Source of the DNA: Erysipelotrichaceae bacterium
Lineage (GTDB): Bacteria > Bacillota_I > Bacilli_A > Erysipelotrichales > Erysipelotrichaceae
Direction of reading: 5' to 3'
DNA length: 57,868 nt
Assembly (NCBI GenBank): GCA_017419165.1
Contig: JAFOLW010000047.1
Location: forward strand, 1 to 57,868
Shown: positions 8,864-17,508 of the stretch, piece after piece
Position numbering within the stretch: the stretch's first letter is position 1
How the letters are laid out: every line of letters starts with the position of its first letter
Notes under the pieces: model-generated
Database searches by the model: none
Seen by the model: only the letters and a program-made list of their open reading frames with translations
What the model was told of the DNA's origin: nothing
Made by a program: the position numbers and the translations under genes

Positions 8864-9007
8864 TAAAATATGATTGAAGAAAGGTTCAATGAACTATGGA
8901 AGCTGCTGAGATCCCTTTATCGTGCATTATCGTGATGTGGCGGCTGTGACTGACCTTTTTTCGTGTGTTATAAGTCAATGAAAGCCGCCGTTTAGGAGGC
9001 TTTTTAT
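8864..9007 (+). promoter_or_regulatory. Structured 5' leader of mgtA, candidate metal-responsive switch
   Basis: About 190 nt separate the reductase from mgtA. A -10-like TAAAAT/TATGAT lies at 8864-8874. GCGGCT (8940-8945) can pair with AGCCGC (8983-8988), helped by TGAC/GTCA inside that arm. The same GCCGCC (8984-8989) can instead pair with GGAGGC (8995-9000), which contains the ribosome site of mgtA, with one G-A mismatch. The two folds exclude each other, a layout expected of a translational switch. I could not match it to the M-box or to other riboswitch classes I know. Confidence 0.5.
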
Positions 9008-11623
9008 ATGGAAAAGAAAATCAATCGATCATCGGACCGTGTCGAAGAAAAACTGGCGGCTTTTTCTGCGCTTCCCGCCAATGAGGTCTACGAGCGTTTT
9101 TCGATCAGCAATGACGGACTAAGCGGAGAACAGATCGAGGAAGGAAGGGAGAAATACGGTCCCAATATCATAAACAGCGGAAAAAAGGATTCCGTCTTTT
9201 CGCGTCTCAAGGAAGCGATCATCAATCCCTTCAACGTCGTGCTGCTCATCGTCGTCGGCGTGAGTTATTTCACGGATGTCGTACTGGCAAGTGTCCCTTC
9301 CTATGCCACGATCGTGATGCTGCTGATCATCGTGACGATCTCTTCGGCGACCTCCTTCATCCAGTCGCAGAAGTCGGATGCGGCAGCCAAAGCCCTGCAG
9401 CAGATGATCGTGACCAAGGTCAACGTCGTGCGTCAGGGCATGAAGAAGCAGATCTCCATCGAAGACTGCCTGCCGGGAGACCTGGTCATCCTGGGTTCGG
9501 GCGACCTGATCCCGGGCGATGTGCGTTTCATCGAGACCAAGGACTTGTTCGTCGATCAGGCACAGCTGACCGGTGAATCCAATCCGGTGGAGAAATATAC
9601 CGATCAAAGAGACTACGAGAACATCACCGATCTTTCCAACATCGGTTTCATGGGCTGTGATATCGTTTCCGGTGCGGCCAGAGCCATCGTGCTCTCCACC
9701 GGCAACGATACTTACTTCGGAACCATGTCCAAGAGCCTCGAGAGCCAGGAAGAGAAGTCGGTCTTCGATCAGAACATGGAGTCCATCAGCAAGCTGCTGA
9801 TCCGTTTCATGCTGGTGATGGTACCGGTGATCTTCATCACCAACTATCTGACCAAGAACGATCTGCTGGATTCATTGATCTTTGCGATCACGATCGCCGT
9901 CGGGCTGATGCCGGAGATGCTTCCGGTCATGATCACGTCTTCTCTGGCCAAAGGGGCCATCTCGATGTCGAAGAAGAAGACCATCGTCAAGAAACTCGGT
10001 TCCATCCAGACCTTCGGTGAGATGGATATCTTATGTACCGACAAGACCGGAACGCTGACGCAGGATGAGATCATCCTGGAAAAATATCTCGATGCTTCCG
10101 GCAAGGAAGACATCCGCATCTTACGTCATGCTTTCCTGAACTCGTATTTCCAGACCGGTCTCAAGAACCTGATGGACCGCGCCATCATCTCCCGCGGAGA
10201 GAAGGAAGGTCTCGATTATCTCAAGAGGTCTTATGTCCGCGAGGATGAGATCCCCTTTGATTTTGCCAGAAGGAAGATGTCGGTCGTCCTGCGCGACCGC
10301 AAACTGAAGCGGCAGCTGATCACCAAGGGGGCGGTCGACGAGATCATCGCCAACTGTGCCTACGTGGAGATCGACGGCGAAGTGAAGGAGATGAACGAGG
10401 AACTGCGCAAGAACGCCTACAAGATCTCGGAAGACAACGGGGCGGAGGGCATCCGCGTCATCGCCGTCGCCCAGAAGAACGAGATCCCGGATGTCGATGC
10501 GTTCTCTGCGGAAGACGAGAAGGACATGGTCCTGCTGGGTTTCATCGGATTCCTGGATCCGCCGAAAGAGTCGGCGATCTCGGCCATCAAGGCTTTGAAG
10601 GACAACGGCATCAAGACGGTCGTCCTGACCGGCGATTCCAAGGCCGTTGCGATCAATATCTGTCAGAGGATCGGCATCGATACCTCGAATTCTTATTCCG
10701 GTTCGGACATCGAGATGATGAACGACGGTCAGCTCAAGAGCGCCTGCAAGAAAGCGCAGGTCTTTGCCAAGCTCAATCCGCTGCAGAAGAAGCGGATCGT
10801 GGAGACGTTCCAGGATCTCGGTCACGTGGTCGGCTATATGGGTGACGGCATCAACGATGCACCGCCTTTGAAGCAGGCCGATGTCGGCATCTCCGTGGAT
10901 ACGGCTGTCGATATCGCCAAGGAAGTGGCGGACATCATCCTGCTGGAAAAGGACCTCAACGTATTGGATGAAGGCGTCAGGGAAGGAAGAAGGACGTTCG
11001 CCAACATGAACAAGTATCTCAAGATGGCGATCTCCGGAAACTTCGGCAATATGATCTCCGTCCTGATCGCTTCGCTGGTCCTGCCGTTCCTTCCGCTCAA
11101 GCCGGTCCACATCCTGGTACAGAACATCCTGAACGACTTTGCCCAGTTCGGCATGCCGTATGACAATGTCGAAGAAGAATACATCCAGAAGCCGATGGAG
11201 TGGGATACGACCTCGCTGAAGCAGTTCATGTTCTATTTCGGACTGACTTCGACCTTGCTGGATGTCTTGTGTTTTGCGGTGCTGTGGTTCATTTTCGGTT
11301 ATAAGAGCCCGGAACAGGCGGAATACTTCCAGTGCGGCTGGTTCATCTTCGGTGTCATCTCGCAGACGCTGGTCATCCATACCATCCGTACCCATAAGCT
11401 GCCGTTTGCTTCGGGGAAGGCCGGCAGGGAGCTGATCCTGTCGACGCTGGCGGTCGTCGTGGTGACCCTGGTCATCGGCATGAGCGATCTGGCGTATATC
11501 TTGGACATGAAGCCGCTGCCTTATACCTATCTGTTCTATCTGGCCGGGCTGATGGTCGTCTACATGCTGATCGCGCAGATCATGAAGAATATCTACATTT
11601 CCAGATTCAAGAAGTGGATCTGA
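9008..11623 (+). CDS. mgtA: Magnesium-importing P-type ATPase (MgtA/MgtB type)
   Basis: 871 residues, the usual length for P-IIIB ATPases that bring Mg2+ into the cell. Visible motifs are LTGES at about residue 187-191 (actuator), DKTGTLT with the phosphorylated Asp at 345, TGDSKAVA, and GDGINDAPPLK (hinge). There are paired N-terminal membrane helices and a C-terminal group of six. The string VGLMPEMLPVMI is the M4 segment typical of MgtA. The start is fixed by AGGAGG at 8994-8999. The next gene, an MgtE-like sensor, follows after 15 nt, suggesting a shared transcript. Regulation by the leader is inferred from its alternative pairings. Confidence 0.9.
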   Translation: MEKKINRSSDRVEEKLAAFSALPANEVYERFSISNDGLSGEQIEEGREKYGPNIINSGKKDSVFSRLKEAIINPFNVVLLIVVGVSYFTDVVLASVPSYATIVMLLIIVTISSATSFIQSQKSDAAAKALQQMIVTKVNVVRQGMKKQISIEDCLPGDLVILGSGDLIPGDVRFIETKDLFVDQAQLTGESNPVEKYTDQRDYENITDLSNIGFMGCDIVSGAARAIVLSTGNDTYFGTMSKSLESQEEKSVFDQNMESISKLLIRFMLVMVPVIFITNYLTKNDLLDSLIFAITIAVGLMPEMLPVMITSSLAKGAISMSKKKTIVKKLGSIQTFGEMDILCTDKTGTLTQDEIILEKYLDASGKEDIRILRHAFLNSYFQTGLKNLMDRAIISRGEKEGLDYLKRSYVREDEIPFDFARRKMSVVLRDRKLKRQLITKGAVDEIIANCAYVEIDGEVKEMNEELRKNAYKISEDNGAEGIRVIAVAQKNEIPDVDAFSAEDEKDMVLLGFIGFLDPPKESAISAIKALKDNGIKTVVLTGDSKAVAINICQRIGIDTSNSYSGSDIEMMNDGQLKSACKKAQVFAKLNPLQKKRIVETFQDLGHVVGYMGDGINDAPPLKQADVGISVDTAVDIAKEVADIILLEKDLNVLDEGVREGRRTFANMNKYLKMAISGNFGNMISVLIASLVLPFLPLKPVHILVQNILNDFAQFGMPYDNVEEEYIQKPMEWDTTSLKQFMFYFGLTSTLLDVLCFAVLWFIFGYKSPEQAEYFQCGWFIFGVISQTLVIHTIRTHKLPFASGKAGRELILSTLAVVVVTLVIGMSDLAYILDMKPLPYTYLFYLAGLMVVYMLIAQIMKNIYISRFKKWI

Positions 11624-11638
11624 TAGGAAGGAGCCGAC

Positions 11639-12634
11639 ATGGAAAACAGATACATGGAAGAAAACATTGAAGAGAGAAATTATACCCAGGAAATTTTCGA
11701 TCTGATACGCAAGACCAAAAATTCCAAACTGCTGGCCCAGACGCTGACCAACTATCATGACAACGATATCGCCGATGCGCTGACTTATCTTTCGCCGGAA
11801 GAAAGAAAACGCCTGTACAAGGCCATCGGCATCGAAGCGACATCGAGGATCTTCGCTTATCTGGACGAAGACGTCGACAAGTACTTCGCCGAACTGGAAA
11901 ACGAATCGGCAGCCGATATCCTGGAAGAGATGGATGCCGACGATGCGATCGATATCCTGGAAGAACTCGATGAGAAAAAGGCATCGGAGATCATCTCCCT
12001 CATCGAGCCGGAGTCCAAGTCCGATATCCAGCTCTTGCAGTCGTACAAGGACGATGAGTTCGGTTCGCTGATGACGACCAACTACATCACGCTGGAATAC
12101 GGCATCGGCATCAAGAAGATGATCGAGCAGCTGATCGAGGAAGCGGAAGAGAACGACAACATCGAGACGCTCTACATCGTCAAGGACGGCGGTTTCTACG
12201 GCGCTTTGACGCTGCGCGACCTGCTGATCACCAAGAAAGACGAGGATCTCGACGAGAAGATCATCCTTTCCTATCCGTTCGTCTATGACAAGGAGACGAT
12301 CACCGATGCGGCCGTCGACCGGCTGGCCGATTATTCCGAAGACTCCATCCCTGTCCTCAGCAAGGAGAACAACGCGATCTTAGGCGTCATCACTTCTGCC
12401 GACATCGTCGAACTGATCAACAAAGAGGAAGAAGAAATGGAAAAGGAAGAGATCGCGAAAGAAGAGAAGAAGAAGTTCAACCCGTATCAGATCGCCGCCT
12501 TCGCCCTGCTGTTCCTGCTGGCGCTGGATCTGATCTTCGATCTGGTGCCGATGGTCACAGCCGTGGAAGTGGTCATCGCCTTGCTGGCGCTGGGGCTTGA
12601 GGTCTACGGGCATTTTTCCTTATCCAAAGAATGA
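11639..12634 (+). CDS. MgtE-type Mg2+ sensor (N domain + CBS pair) with two TM helices, no channel domain
   Basis: 331 residues. Residues ~15-125 are the acidic superhelical MgtE N domain (repeats such as ADILEEMDADDAIDILEELD). The linker FGSLMTTNYITL at ~138-150 corresponds to the GGLMTTEF start of the MgtE CBS region. Two CBS motifs follow to ~265, then a charged linker and only two hydrophobic helices (about 283-303 and 306-325). The five-helix MgtE channel is absent. In MgtE these cytosolic domains bind Mg2+ and gate the pore. Here they sit 15 nt downstream of an Mg2+ P-type ATPase, so I infer a membrane-anchored Mg2+ sensor for that pump. Ribosome site GGAAGGAG precedes ATG 11639. Confidence 0.8.
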   Translation: MENRYMEENIEERNYTQEIFDLIRKTKNSKLLAQTLTNYHDNDIADALTYLSPEERKRLYKAIGIEATSRIFAYLDEDVDKYFAELENESAADILEEMDADDAIDILEELDEKKASEIISLIEPESKSDIQLLQSYKDDEFGSLMTTNYITLEYGIGIKKMIEQLIEEAEENDNIETLYIVKDGGFYGALTLRDLLITKKDEDLDEKIILSYPFVYDKETITDAAVDRLADYSEDSIPVLSKENNAILGVITSADIVELINKEEEEMEKEEIAKEEKKKFNPYQIAAFALLFLLALDLIFDLVPMVTAVEVVIALLALGLEVYGHFSLSKE

Positions 12635-12647
12635 TATCATTAGATCG

Positions 12648-13394
12648 ATGGAAACAAAGGTCCTGACTTTGGTCCGGTCGGTCGCTCATATCTTCATACT
12701 TTACGGCCTGATCGTTCTGCTGATGATCGGGCCTTTTCATATCTTCAATTTCTTTTATCTTCTTGCCGGGACTTGTCTGCTTCTTGTATGCATCTTTCGA
12801 AAGAAGATCGAGCAGAGACTTTCGAAACGGCTCTTATCTGTCCTGATCGGTCTTTTCGTGCTTCTGTGTGTCTTTTTCCTGTTCATCGAAGCGCGGATCC
12901 TTTCCTGTGCCTTGACCCCATATGAAAAAGATGCCGATTATGTGATCGTTCTAGGCTCACACATCAATGAGGAAGGTCCTTCCAAAGACTATCAGGCCAG
13001 GCTCGACAGCGCATATGACTATCTCACGGAAAACGAAAAAAGCCTCGTCGTGTGTACGGGAGCCAAAGGACCTTATGAACCGCTCAGTGAGGCAAAGGGC
13101 GGTAAGGATTATCTGATGAAAAGAGGGATCGATGCTTCAAGGATCCTGACGGAAGAGCGAAGCTACGACACGTTTCAGAATCTTGAGAACGCCAAAGCTT
13201 TGATCGGAGATGTCGAAAAGCAGAAGATCCTGATCGTTTCGGCGGACTATCATCTCTACAGAGCGAAATACCTCGCAGCTAAGCTCGGTTATAAGGATGT
13301 CAGCGTCAAAGGCGGGCACGGATCGCTCCTTCTTCTGCCGCAGTATTATACAAGAGAGTTCTTTGCCTTATGCAAGGAATATCTGTTCCGCTGA
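12648..13394 (+). CDS. SanA/YdcF-like DUF218 membrane protein
   Basis: About 248 residues. Three hydrophobic helices (residues ~10-90) are followed by an extracytoplasmic DUF218 domain: DYVIVLGSHINEEGPS, then RLDSAYDYL, CTGAKG, and the conserved tail ILIVSADYHLYRAKYLA. The family is linked to envelope integrity and vancomycin sensitivity (SanA) but its chemistry is unclear. An upstream in-frame ATG (12597) lies inside the previous gene. ATG 12648 has no Shine-Dalgarno, but TATCAT (12635-12640) ends 7 nt before it, as for a leaderless mRNA. Confidence 0.75.
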   Translation: METKVLTLVRSVAHIFILYGLIVLLMIGPFHIFNFFYLLAGTCLLLVCIFRKKIEQRLSKRLLSVLIGLFVLLCVFFLFIEARILSCALTPYEKDADYVIVLGSHINEEGPSKDYQARLDSAYDYLTENEKSLVVCTGAKGPYEPLSEAKGGKDYLMKRGIDASRILTEERSYDTFQNLENAKALIGDVEKQKILIVSADYHLYRAKYLAAKLGYKDVSVKGGHGSLLLLPQYYTREFFALCKEYLFR

Positions 13395-13432
13395 AATGAT
13401 AAAACAAAAAAGTCATTGGCTCCGCTCTGGGT

Positions 13433-13448
13433 TATAATAGGGGTTATG
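13433..13448 (+). promoter_or_regulatory. -10 box immediately before a start codon (candidate leaderless promoter)
   Basis: TATAAT at 13433-13438 ends 7 nt before ATG 13446. A transcript from this box would start at or next to the A of the ATG, and no Shine-Dalgarno fits between. Confidence 0.6.
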
Positions 13449-13649
13449 GAACATAAGTATATCGTCGTGCGTGTGACCTATACTCCTTACGGAGGCAGAC
13501 TGGAGGAAGAGGACCGGGTGTTCTCTGACCGGGTCGAGGCGGAAAAATACGTTCAGATGTTCAACAGCATCTGCGAATCCAACATCTCTTACATCATCAA
13601 GCGGATCAATGTGATGGACGGGGAGAAACAGGAGGAAGATTTTCAATGA
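13446..13649 (+). CDS. Small protein of unknown function (67 aa)
   Basis: A 67-residue soluble protein with alternating strands, then a helix (EAEKYVQMFNSICESNI), then another strand. It has its own perfect -10 box and its own terminator, so it is likely a monocistronic gene. I recognise no family. The composition, with a charged C-terminus EKQEEDFQ, fits the surrounding genes. ATG 13446 is chosen over the in-frame ATG at 13416, which lies upstream of the -10 box. Confidence 0.6.
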   Translation: MEHKYIVVRVTYTPYGGRLEEEDRVFSDRVEAEKYVQMFNSICESNISYIIKRINVMDGEKQEEDFQ

Positions 13650-13652
13650 CGA

Positions 13653-13682
13653 AGAGATCCTGATCTGAGATCTCTTTTTTAT
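13653..13682 (+). terminator. Intrinsic terminator
   Basis: AGAGATC (13653-13659) pairs with GATCTCT (13669-13675), followed by a T-run. It ends the small-gene transcript. Confidence 0.75.
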
Positions 13683-13703
13683 TTGAACGAAGGTCAGTTG
13701 AAT

Positions 13704-13740
13704 TTAAATAAAGGAAGAGAATAAGGTAAAATAAAGGCGT
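13704..13740 (+). promoter_or_regulatory. Promoter of the UvrX-YolD pair, leaderless layout
   Basis: TTAAAT (13704-13709) and TAAAAT (13727-13732) are 17 nt apart, and ATG 13741 begins 8 nt after the -10. The short AAAGGCGT between them is a poor ribosome site at best. I see no Bacillus-type LexA box. Confidence 0.5.
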
Positions 13741-15234
13741 ATGGAAAAGCAGCGCACCTATATCGCTATCGACCTGAAATCTTTCTACGCTTCGGTGGAA
13801 TGCACGGAAAAAGGTTATGATCCTTTGAACACCAATCTGGTCGTGGCGGATTCTTCCCGGACCAGCAAGACGATCTGTCTGGCGGTCTCGCCGGCTTTAA
13901 AGTCGTTCGGGATCCCCGGCCGTCCCCGTCTTTTCGAAGTGGAACAGCTGGTCAGAAAGATCAATGAGGAAAGAAGAAAGAAGGCTCCCGGCCGTCAGTT
14001 CAGGGGAAAGTCGGCGCTTTTGAACAAGCTCAGCAGCGATCCTTCTCTGGAGCTGGATTTTGTCATCGCGATTCCGCGCATGGCTTTATATATCGAGTAT
14101 TCCACGAAGATCTACGACATCTATCTGAAATATGTCGCCAAAGAAGATATCCACATCTATTCGATCGACGAGGTCTTCATCGATGCGACCGATTATCTCA
14201 ATACGTACAAGATGAATGCGCATCAGTTTGCGATGAAGATGATCGAAGACGTCATGGTTTCGACCGGCATCACCGCAACGGCAGGTATCGGCACCAACCT
14301 GTATCTGGCGAAAGTCGCCATGGACATCGTCGCCAAGCACAAGAAGGCCGACAAGGACGGCGTGCGGATCGCCGAGCTCGATGAGATGTCTTACCGGAAG
14401 GAACTGTGGACCCATGAACCGCTGAGCGACTTCTGGCGGATCGGAAAGGGTTATATGCGCCGTCTGGCCAAATACAACATCCACACCATGGGAGATGTCG
14501 CCCGTTTTTCTTTGCGGGCGGACGGGACTTTATATGATGAATTCGGCATCAATGCCGAACTGCTGATCGATCATGCCTGGGGCTATGAACCCTGCACGAT
14601 GAAGGACATCAAGTCGTATGTGCCTTCCGCCCACTCCCTCGGGGCCGGGCAGGTCCTGATGGAACCTTATACCTACGAAAAGGCGCAAGTTGTATGCAAG
14701 GAGATGGTCGACAGTCTCTGTCTGGAGCTGGTGGACAAGGGGCTGGTGACCGACAGCGTGAATCTGTATATCAGCTATGATGCGGCGAGCGATCTGTCGC
14801 ATTATGAAGGCAAGATCGTTTCCGATTACTACGGTCGAAAAACGGCCAGGCCGGCGGTCGGTTCCGTTCAGCTGAAGAACTACACTTCTTCCGTTTCGGT
14901 CATCATGGAAGCGTTCATGGCGATCTATCGGGAAACGGTCGACAGGTCTCTGCTGATCCGGCGGATCAACGTGACGGCGACCCGGGTATTGCCGAAGGCC
15001 AGGGTCAAAGACAAGCCGCAGGTGGAGCAGTTCTCTCTGTTTGCCGATCCGGAGTCGACGGAAAAGCAGCTGGAGAAGCGCAAGGAACAGGAGAAGAAGG
15101 AAGAAGATCTTGCCAGGGCGATCTTGAACATCAAGCAGCGTTTCGGCAAGAATGCGATCCTGAAGGGCACCAGCTTTGAGGAAGGTGCGACCGGCAAGCA
15201 GCGCAACGAACAGATCGGAGGCCACAGGGAATGA
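13741..15234 (+). CDS. uvrX: Y-family translesion DNA polymerase (UvrX/UmuC-like)
   Basis: 497 residues. The palm shows IAIDLKSFYASVEC near residue 8-21, with the first catalytic Asp, and IYSIDEVFIDATDYL near 138-152, with the Asp-Glu pair. Fingers, thumb and little-finger regions follow. QFSLF at residues 430-434 fits the beta-clamp binding motif, and the tail is charged and helical. The protein copies damaged DNA at replication forks. It overlaps a YolD-like gene by 4 nt, the standard partner of UvrX-type polymerases in Bacillota and their plasmids or phages, which favours UvrX over DinB. Confidence 0.88.
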   Translation: MEKQRTYIAIDLKSFYASVECTEKGYDPLNTNLVVADSSRTSKTICLAVSPALKSFGIPGRPRLFEVEQLVRKINEERRKKAPGRQFRGKSALLNKLSSDPSLELDFVIAIPRMALYIEYSTKIYDIYLKYVAKEDIHIYSIDEVFIDATDYLNTYKMNAHQFAMKMIEDVMVSTGITATAGIGTNLYLAKVAMDIVAKHKKADKDGVRIAELDEMSYRKELWTHEPLSDFWRIGKGYMRRLAKYNIHTMGDVARFSLRADGTLYDEFGINAELLIDHAWGYEPCTMKDIKSYVPSAHSLGAGQVLMEPYTYEKAQVVCKEMVDSLCLELVDKGLVTDSVNLYISYDAASDLSHYEGKIVSDYYGRKTARPAVGSVQLKNYTSSVSVIMEAFMAIYRETVDRSLLIRRINVTATRVLPKARVKDKPQVEQFSLFADPESTEKQLEKRKEQEKKEEDLARAILNIKQRFGKNAILKGTSFEEGATGKQRNEQIGGHRE

Positions 15235-15668
15235 GCGAAAAAGATCCTCACAGATACGACGACATCATCTCGCTGCCCCGTTTCGTCTCCAAAGGCCGCA
15301 GGCACATGTCCAACTATGACCGGGCGGCGCAGTTTGCCCCCTTCGATGCCTTGACGGGCTACGATGAGGCGATCGAAGAGACCGGACGGACGACGGAAGA
15401 GGAGATCCTCCTGGGTGAAAGCGAGAACCGCGCATTGGACATGAAGTTTCAGATCCTGCGCGAACATATCGATGAACGGCCGGAAGTCATCCTGACGTTT
15501 TTCGTTCCGGATCTGTATAAGGAAGGCGGCTCCTACAAGGAAGAAAAGATCGCCGTCAAGCGCATCGACATGAATGAGCGGGCACTGTTCTCGACGGATA
15601 AAAAGCGTTATGATCTGGACTATATCGTCTCCGTGAGATCGGCGCTGTTCAACGATCTGGATCTGTGA
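15231..15668 (+). CDS. YolD-like family protein
   Basis: 145 residues, start overlapping the polymerase stop (ATGA). The N-terminal region RYDDIISLPRFVSKGRRHMS and the motif AAQFAPFDALTGYDE are hallmarks of the YolD-like family. The C-terminal half is beta-rich. YolD proteins are encoded beside UvrX-type Y-polymerases and are thought to act like UmuD as partners or regulators. Tight translational coupling supports that here. Confidence 0.85.
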   Translation: MSEKDPHRYDDIISLPRFVSKGRRHMSNYDRAAQFAPFDALTGYDEAIEETGRTTEEEILLGESENRALDMKFQILREHIDERPEVILTFFVPDLYKEGGSYKEEKIAVKRIDMNERALFSTDKKRYDLDYIVSVRSALFNDLDL

Positions 15669-15681
15669 TCCGCGATATTGT

Positions 15682-15722
15682 TTGAAAGAACAAATCGTGC
15701 TTAAATATAAGGGTATTTGTTC
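15682..15722 (+). promoter_or_regulatory. Promoter with inverted repeat upstream of the rho operon
   Basis: TTGAAA (15682-15687) and TATAAG (15706-15711) form a plausible promoter with an 18-nt spacer. Exact arms GAACAAAT (15688-15695) and ATTTGTTC (15715-15722) flank the -10, so a dimeric repressor or a hairpin could act here. Confidence 0.45.
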
Positions 15723-15764
15723 CTGACTTTTTGTATTTTATGACCCCGAAACAAGGAGGATCTT

Positions 15765-16148
15765 ATGAACCGATTGGAATACCATTTTGACTGTCTGGAC
15801 GGACGCTGCCTTTTTATCTGTGAATTCGACGAGACTTCTCTGCGTTACGATCTGGAATCGACGATCGAGGAGCTGCCGGCAAAGGCCGGAGAGCTTTCCA
15901 AAGAGGAATGCGAGCTTTTCAACAAGCACATCAGCGAAGCGAAGATCCCTGCCTGGGATGCGTCCTATACGCCGACACTTTCCAAGATCGAAGACGGCGT
16001 CAAATGGAAGGTCAAGCTGCATCTTGAGGGCAAGGAGTACGTCTCGAAGGGCGAAGAGTCCTACGAGCCTTACGGATATATGGAACTGATCAAGGCGATG
16101 AAGCTCTGCATCGAAAAGGCGGAGTATTTCGCAGCCGCAGGCGAGTGA
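15765..16148 (+). CDS. Conserved small protein of unknown function upstream of rho
   Basis: 127 residues, soluble, acidic. An N-terminal beta hairpin (LEYHFDCLDGRCLFICEFDE) leads into helices, and the tail ends in a helix rich in A and E. AAGGAGG lies 6 nt before ATG 15765. The TGA overlaps the rho ATG (TGATG), so the two are translationally coupled. I do not recognise a domain. A link to Rho function is only positional. Confidence 0.65.
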   Translation: MNRLEYHFDCLDGRCLFICEFDETSLRYDLESTIEELPAKAGELSKEECELFNKHISEAKIPAWDASYTPTLSKIEDGVKWKVKLHLEGKEYVSKGEESYEPYGYMELIKAMKLCIEKAEYFAAAGE

Positions 16149-17476
16149 TGAAAAAAGAAGAACTGGAAAAGCTCAAGTTAGCGGAACTGAAGCTTCTGGC
16201 GAAAGAAAGAGATCTCAAGACCAAGGGTCTGAAGAAGGATCAGATCATCGCTCTGCTGGAAGAGGAAGTCAGGGAAACGGAAACGAAAGAGACCCCGGAG
16301 TCCGGGGAAGAGGAAAAGGAGAGCGAGGTCCGTCTTTTCGAAAAGAAGAGGGATCCTTCCATGCCTTTTGCCGGGATCCTGACGGTCATGGAAGACGGCT
16401 ACGGTTTCATACGCGGCGAGAATTTCGAGACCGGAGACGACAACATCTACGTATCTCCGACGTTCATCAAGAAGTTCCGTCTGCGTACCGGCGATCACAT
16501 CATCGGCAAGAAGAGGGAACCCAGAGACAACGAACGCTACGGAGCACTGATCTACATCGATAAGATCAATTATCTCGATACCGATATGATCCGTTCCCGG
16601 GTGACCTTTGAAGATCTCACGCCGGTCTTTCCCGATGAGCGGGTGAAACTGGAGAGAAGAGGCGAATCCCTGTCGATGCGGGTCATGGATCTGATCACGC
16701 CGATCGGCAAAGGCCAGAGAGGCCTGATCGTATCGCCGCCGAAAGCCGGCAAGACGACCATCCTGAAGGATATCGCGATCTCGATCTTACGCAGCGTACC
16801 GAAAGCGCATCTGATCATCCTGCTGATCGATGAGCGGCCGGAGGAAGTCACCGATATGAAGGAGACGGTGAAAGGGGACAACGTCATGATCGTCTATTCG
16901 ACCTTCGACGAACAGCCGTCCAAACACAAGTTCGTCTCCGAGATGACCATCGAACACGCCAAGCGTCTGGTCGAAGCGGGAGAGGATGTCTTCATCCTTC
17001 TGGATTCGATCACCAGACTGTCCCGTGCCTACAATCTGACCGAGGCTTCGTCCGGCAAGACGTTGTCGGGCGGTCTGGATCCCAACGCCTTGTATATGCC
17101 GAAAAAGTTCTTCGGTGCTGCCCGCAAGACCAGGGAGCGAGGTTCTCTGACCATCCTGGCGACCGCATTGGTGGATACCGGGTCCAAGATGGACGACGTG
17201 ATCTACGAGGAGTTCAAGGGTACGGGCAACATGGAGCTCATCCTGTCGCGGAAGCTGCAGGAAAGAAGGCTGTTCCCGGCGATCGATGTCGCCAAGTCTT
17301 CGACCCGCAGGGAAGACCTGCTGCTGAGCAGAGAGGAACTGCAGGCGGTCAATATCATCCGCAAGGATCTGCTGAATTATTATCGGGAAGATTCGATCGA
17401 TTCGCTCATCGAGCTGTTCATCCATACCAGAGACAACGAAGAGCTCGTACAGCTGATCAATAAAAAAGGATTATAA
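16148..17476 (+). CDS. rho: Transcription termination factor Rho
   Basis: 442 residues, normal size for the hexameric RNA helicase. The N-terminal SAP-like Rho_N helix bundle (LKLAELKLLAKERDLKTKGL) is followed by an acidic insert. The RNA-binding cold-shock fold contains GYGFIR and DNIYVSP. The ATPase core has SPPKAGKTT (Walker A, about residue 194-202), LIILLIDERPEEVTDM (Walker B), SGGLDPNALYMPKKFFGAAR (Q/R loop) and TALVDTGSKMDD. ATG 16148 is used rather than the in-frame GTG at 16145 because of the TGATG coupling with the preceding gene. A bidirectional terminator follows. Confidence 0.93.
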   Translation: MKKEELEKLKLAELKLLAKERDLKTKGLKKDQIIALLEEEVRETETKETPESGEEEKESEVRLFEKKRDPSMPFAGILTVMEDGYGFIRGENFETGDDNIYVSPTFIKKFRLRTGDHIIGKKREPRDNERYGALIYIDKINYLDTDMIRSRVTFEDLTPVFPDERVKLERRGESLSMRVMDLITPIGKGQRGLIVSPPKAGKTTILKDIAISILRSVPKAHLIILLIDERPEEVTDMKETVKGDNVMIVYSTFDEQPSKHKFVSEMTIEHAKRLVEAGEDVFILLDSITRLSRAYNLTEASSGKTLSGGLDPNALYMPKKFFGAARKTRERGSLTILATALVDTGSKMDDVIYEEFKGTGNMELILSRKLQERRLFPAIDVAKSSTRREDLLLSREELQAVNIIRKDLLNYYREDSIDSLIELFIHTRDNEELVQLINKKGL

Positions 17477-17508
17477 AAAAAATCGGGATCTAGATCTCGA
17501 TTTTTATA
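17477..17508. terminator. Bidirectional terminator between rho and the nucleotidase gene
   Basis: A near-perfect palindrome with arms ATCGGGATC and GATCTCGAT (17482-17500), flanked by A-run and T-run, serves both converging transcripts. The minus-strand gene ends at 17490, inside it. Confidence 0.8.

Noticed and set aside
8895..8940. TPP riboswitch-like strings (CTGAGA and CCCTTT) in the mgtA leader
   Set aside because: The required second half (the ACCTGATCTGG region and GTAGGGAA) is absent, and the downstream gene is a Mg2+ ATPase.
9000..9300. Potassium or calcium P-type ATPase identity
   Set aside because: Motifs, length and the MgtE-like neighbour fit the Mg2+ (P-IIIB) class better.
10121..11758. 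Minus-strand open frame of 545 codons opposite mgtA
   Set aside because: Shadow of the plus-strand gene: low-complexity charged composition and no family features.
13681..13740. LexA/SOS box before the UvrX gene
   Set aside because: GAAC and GTT strings occur but with the wrong spacing; no match to the Bacillus CGAAC-N4-GTTCG site.
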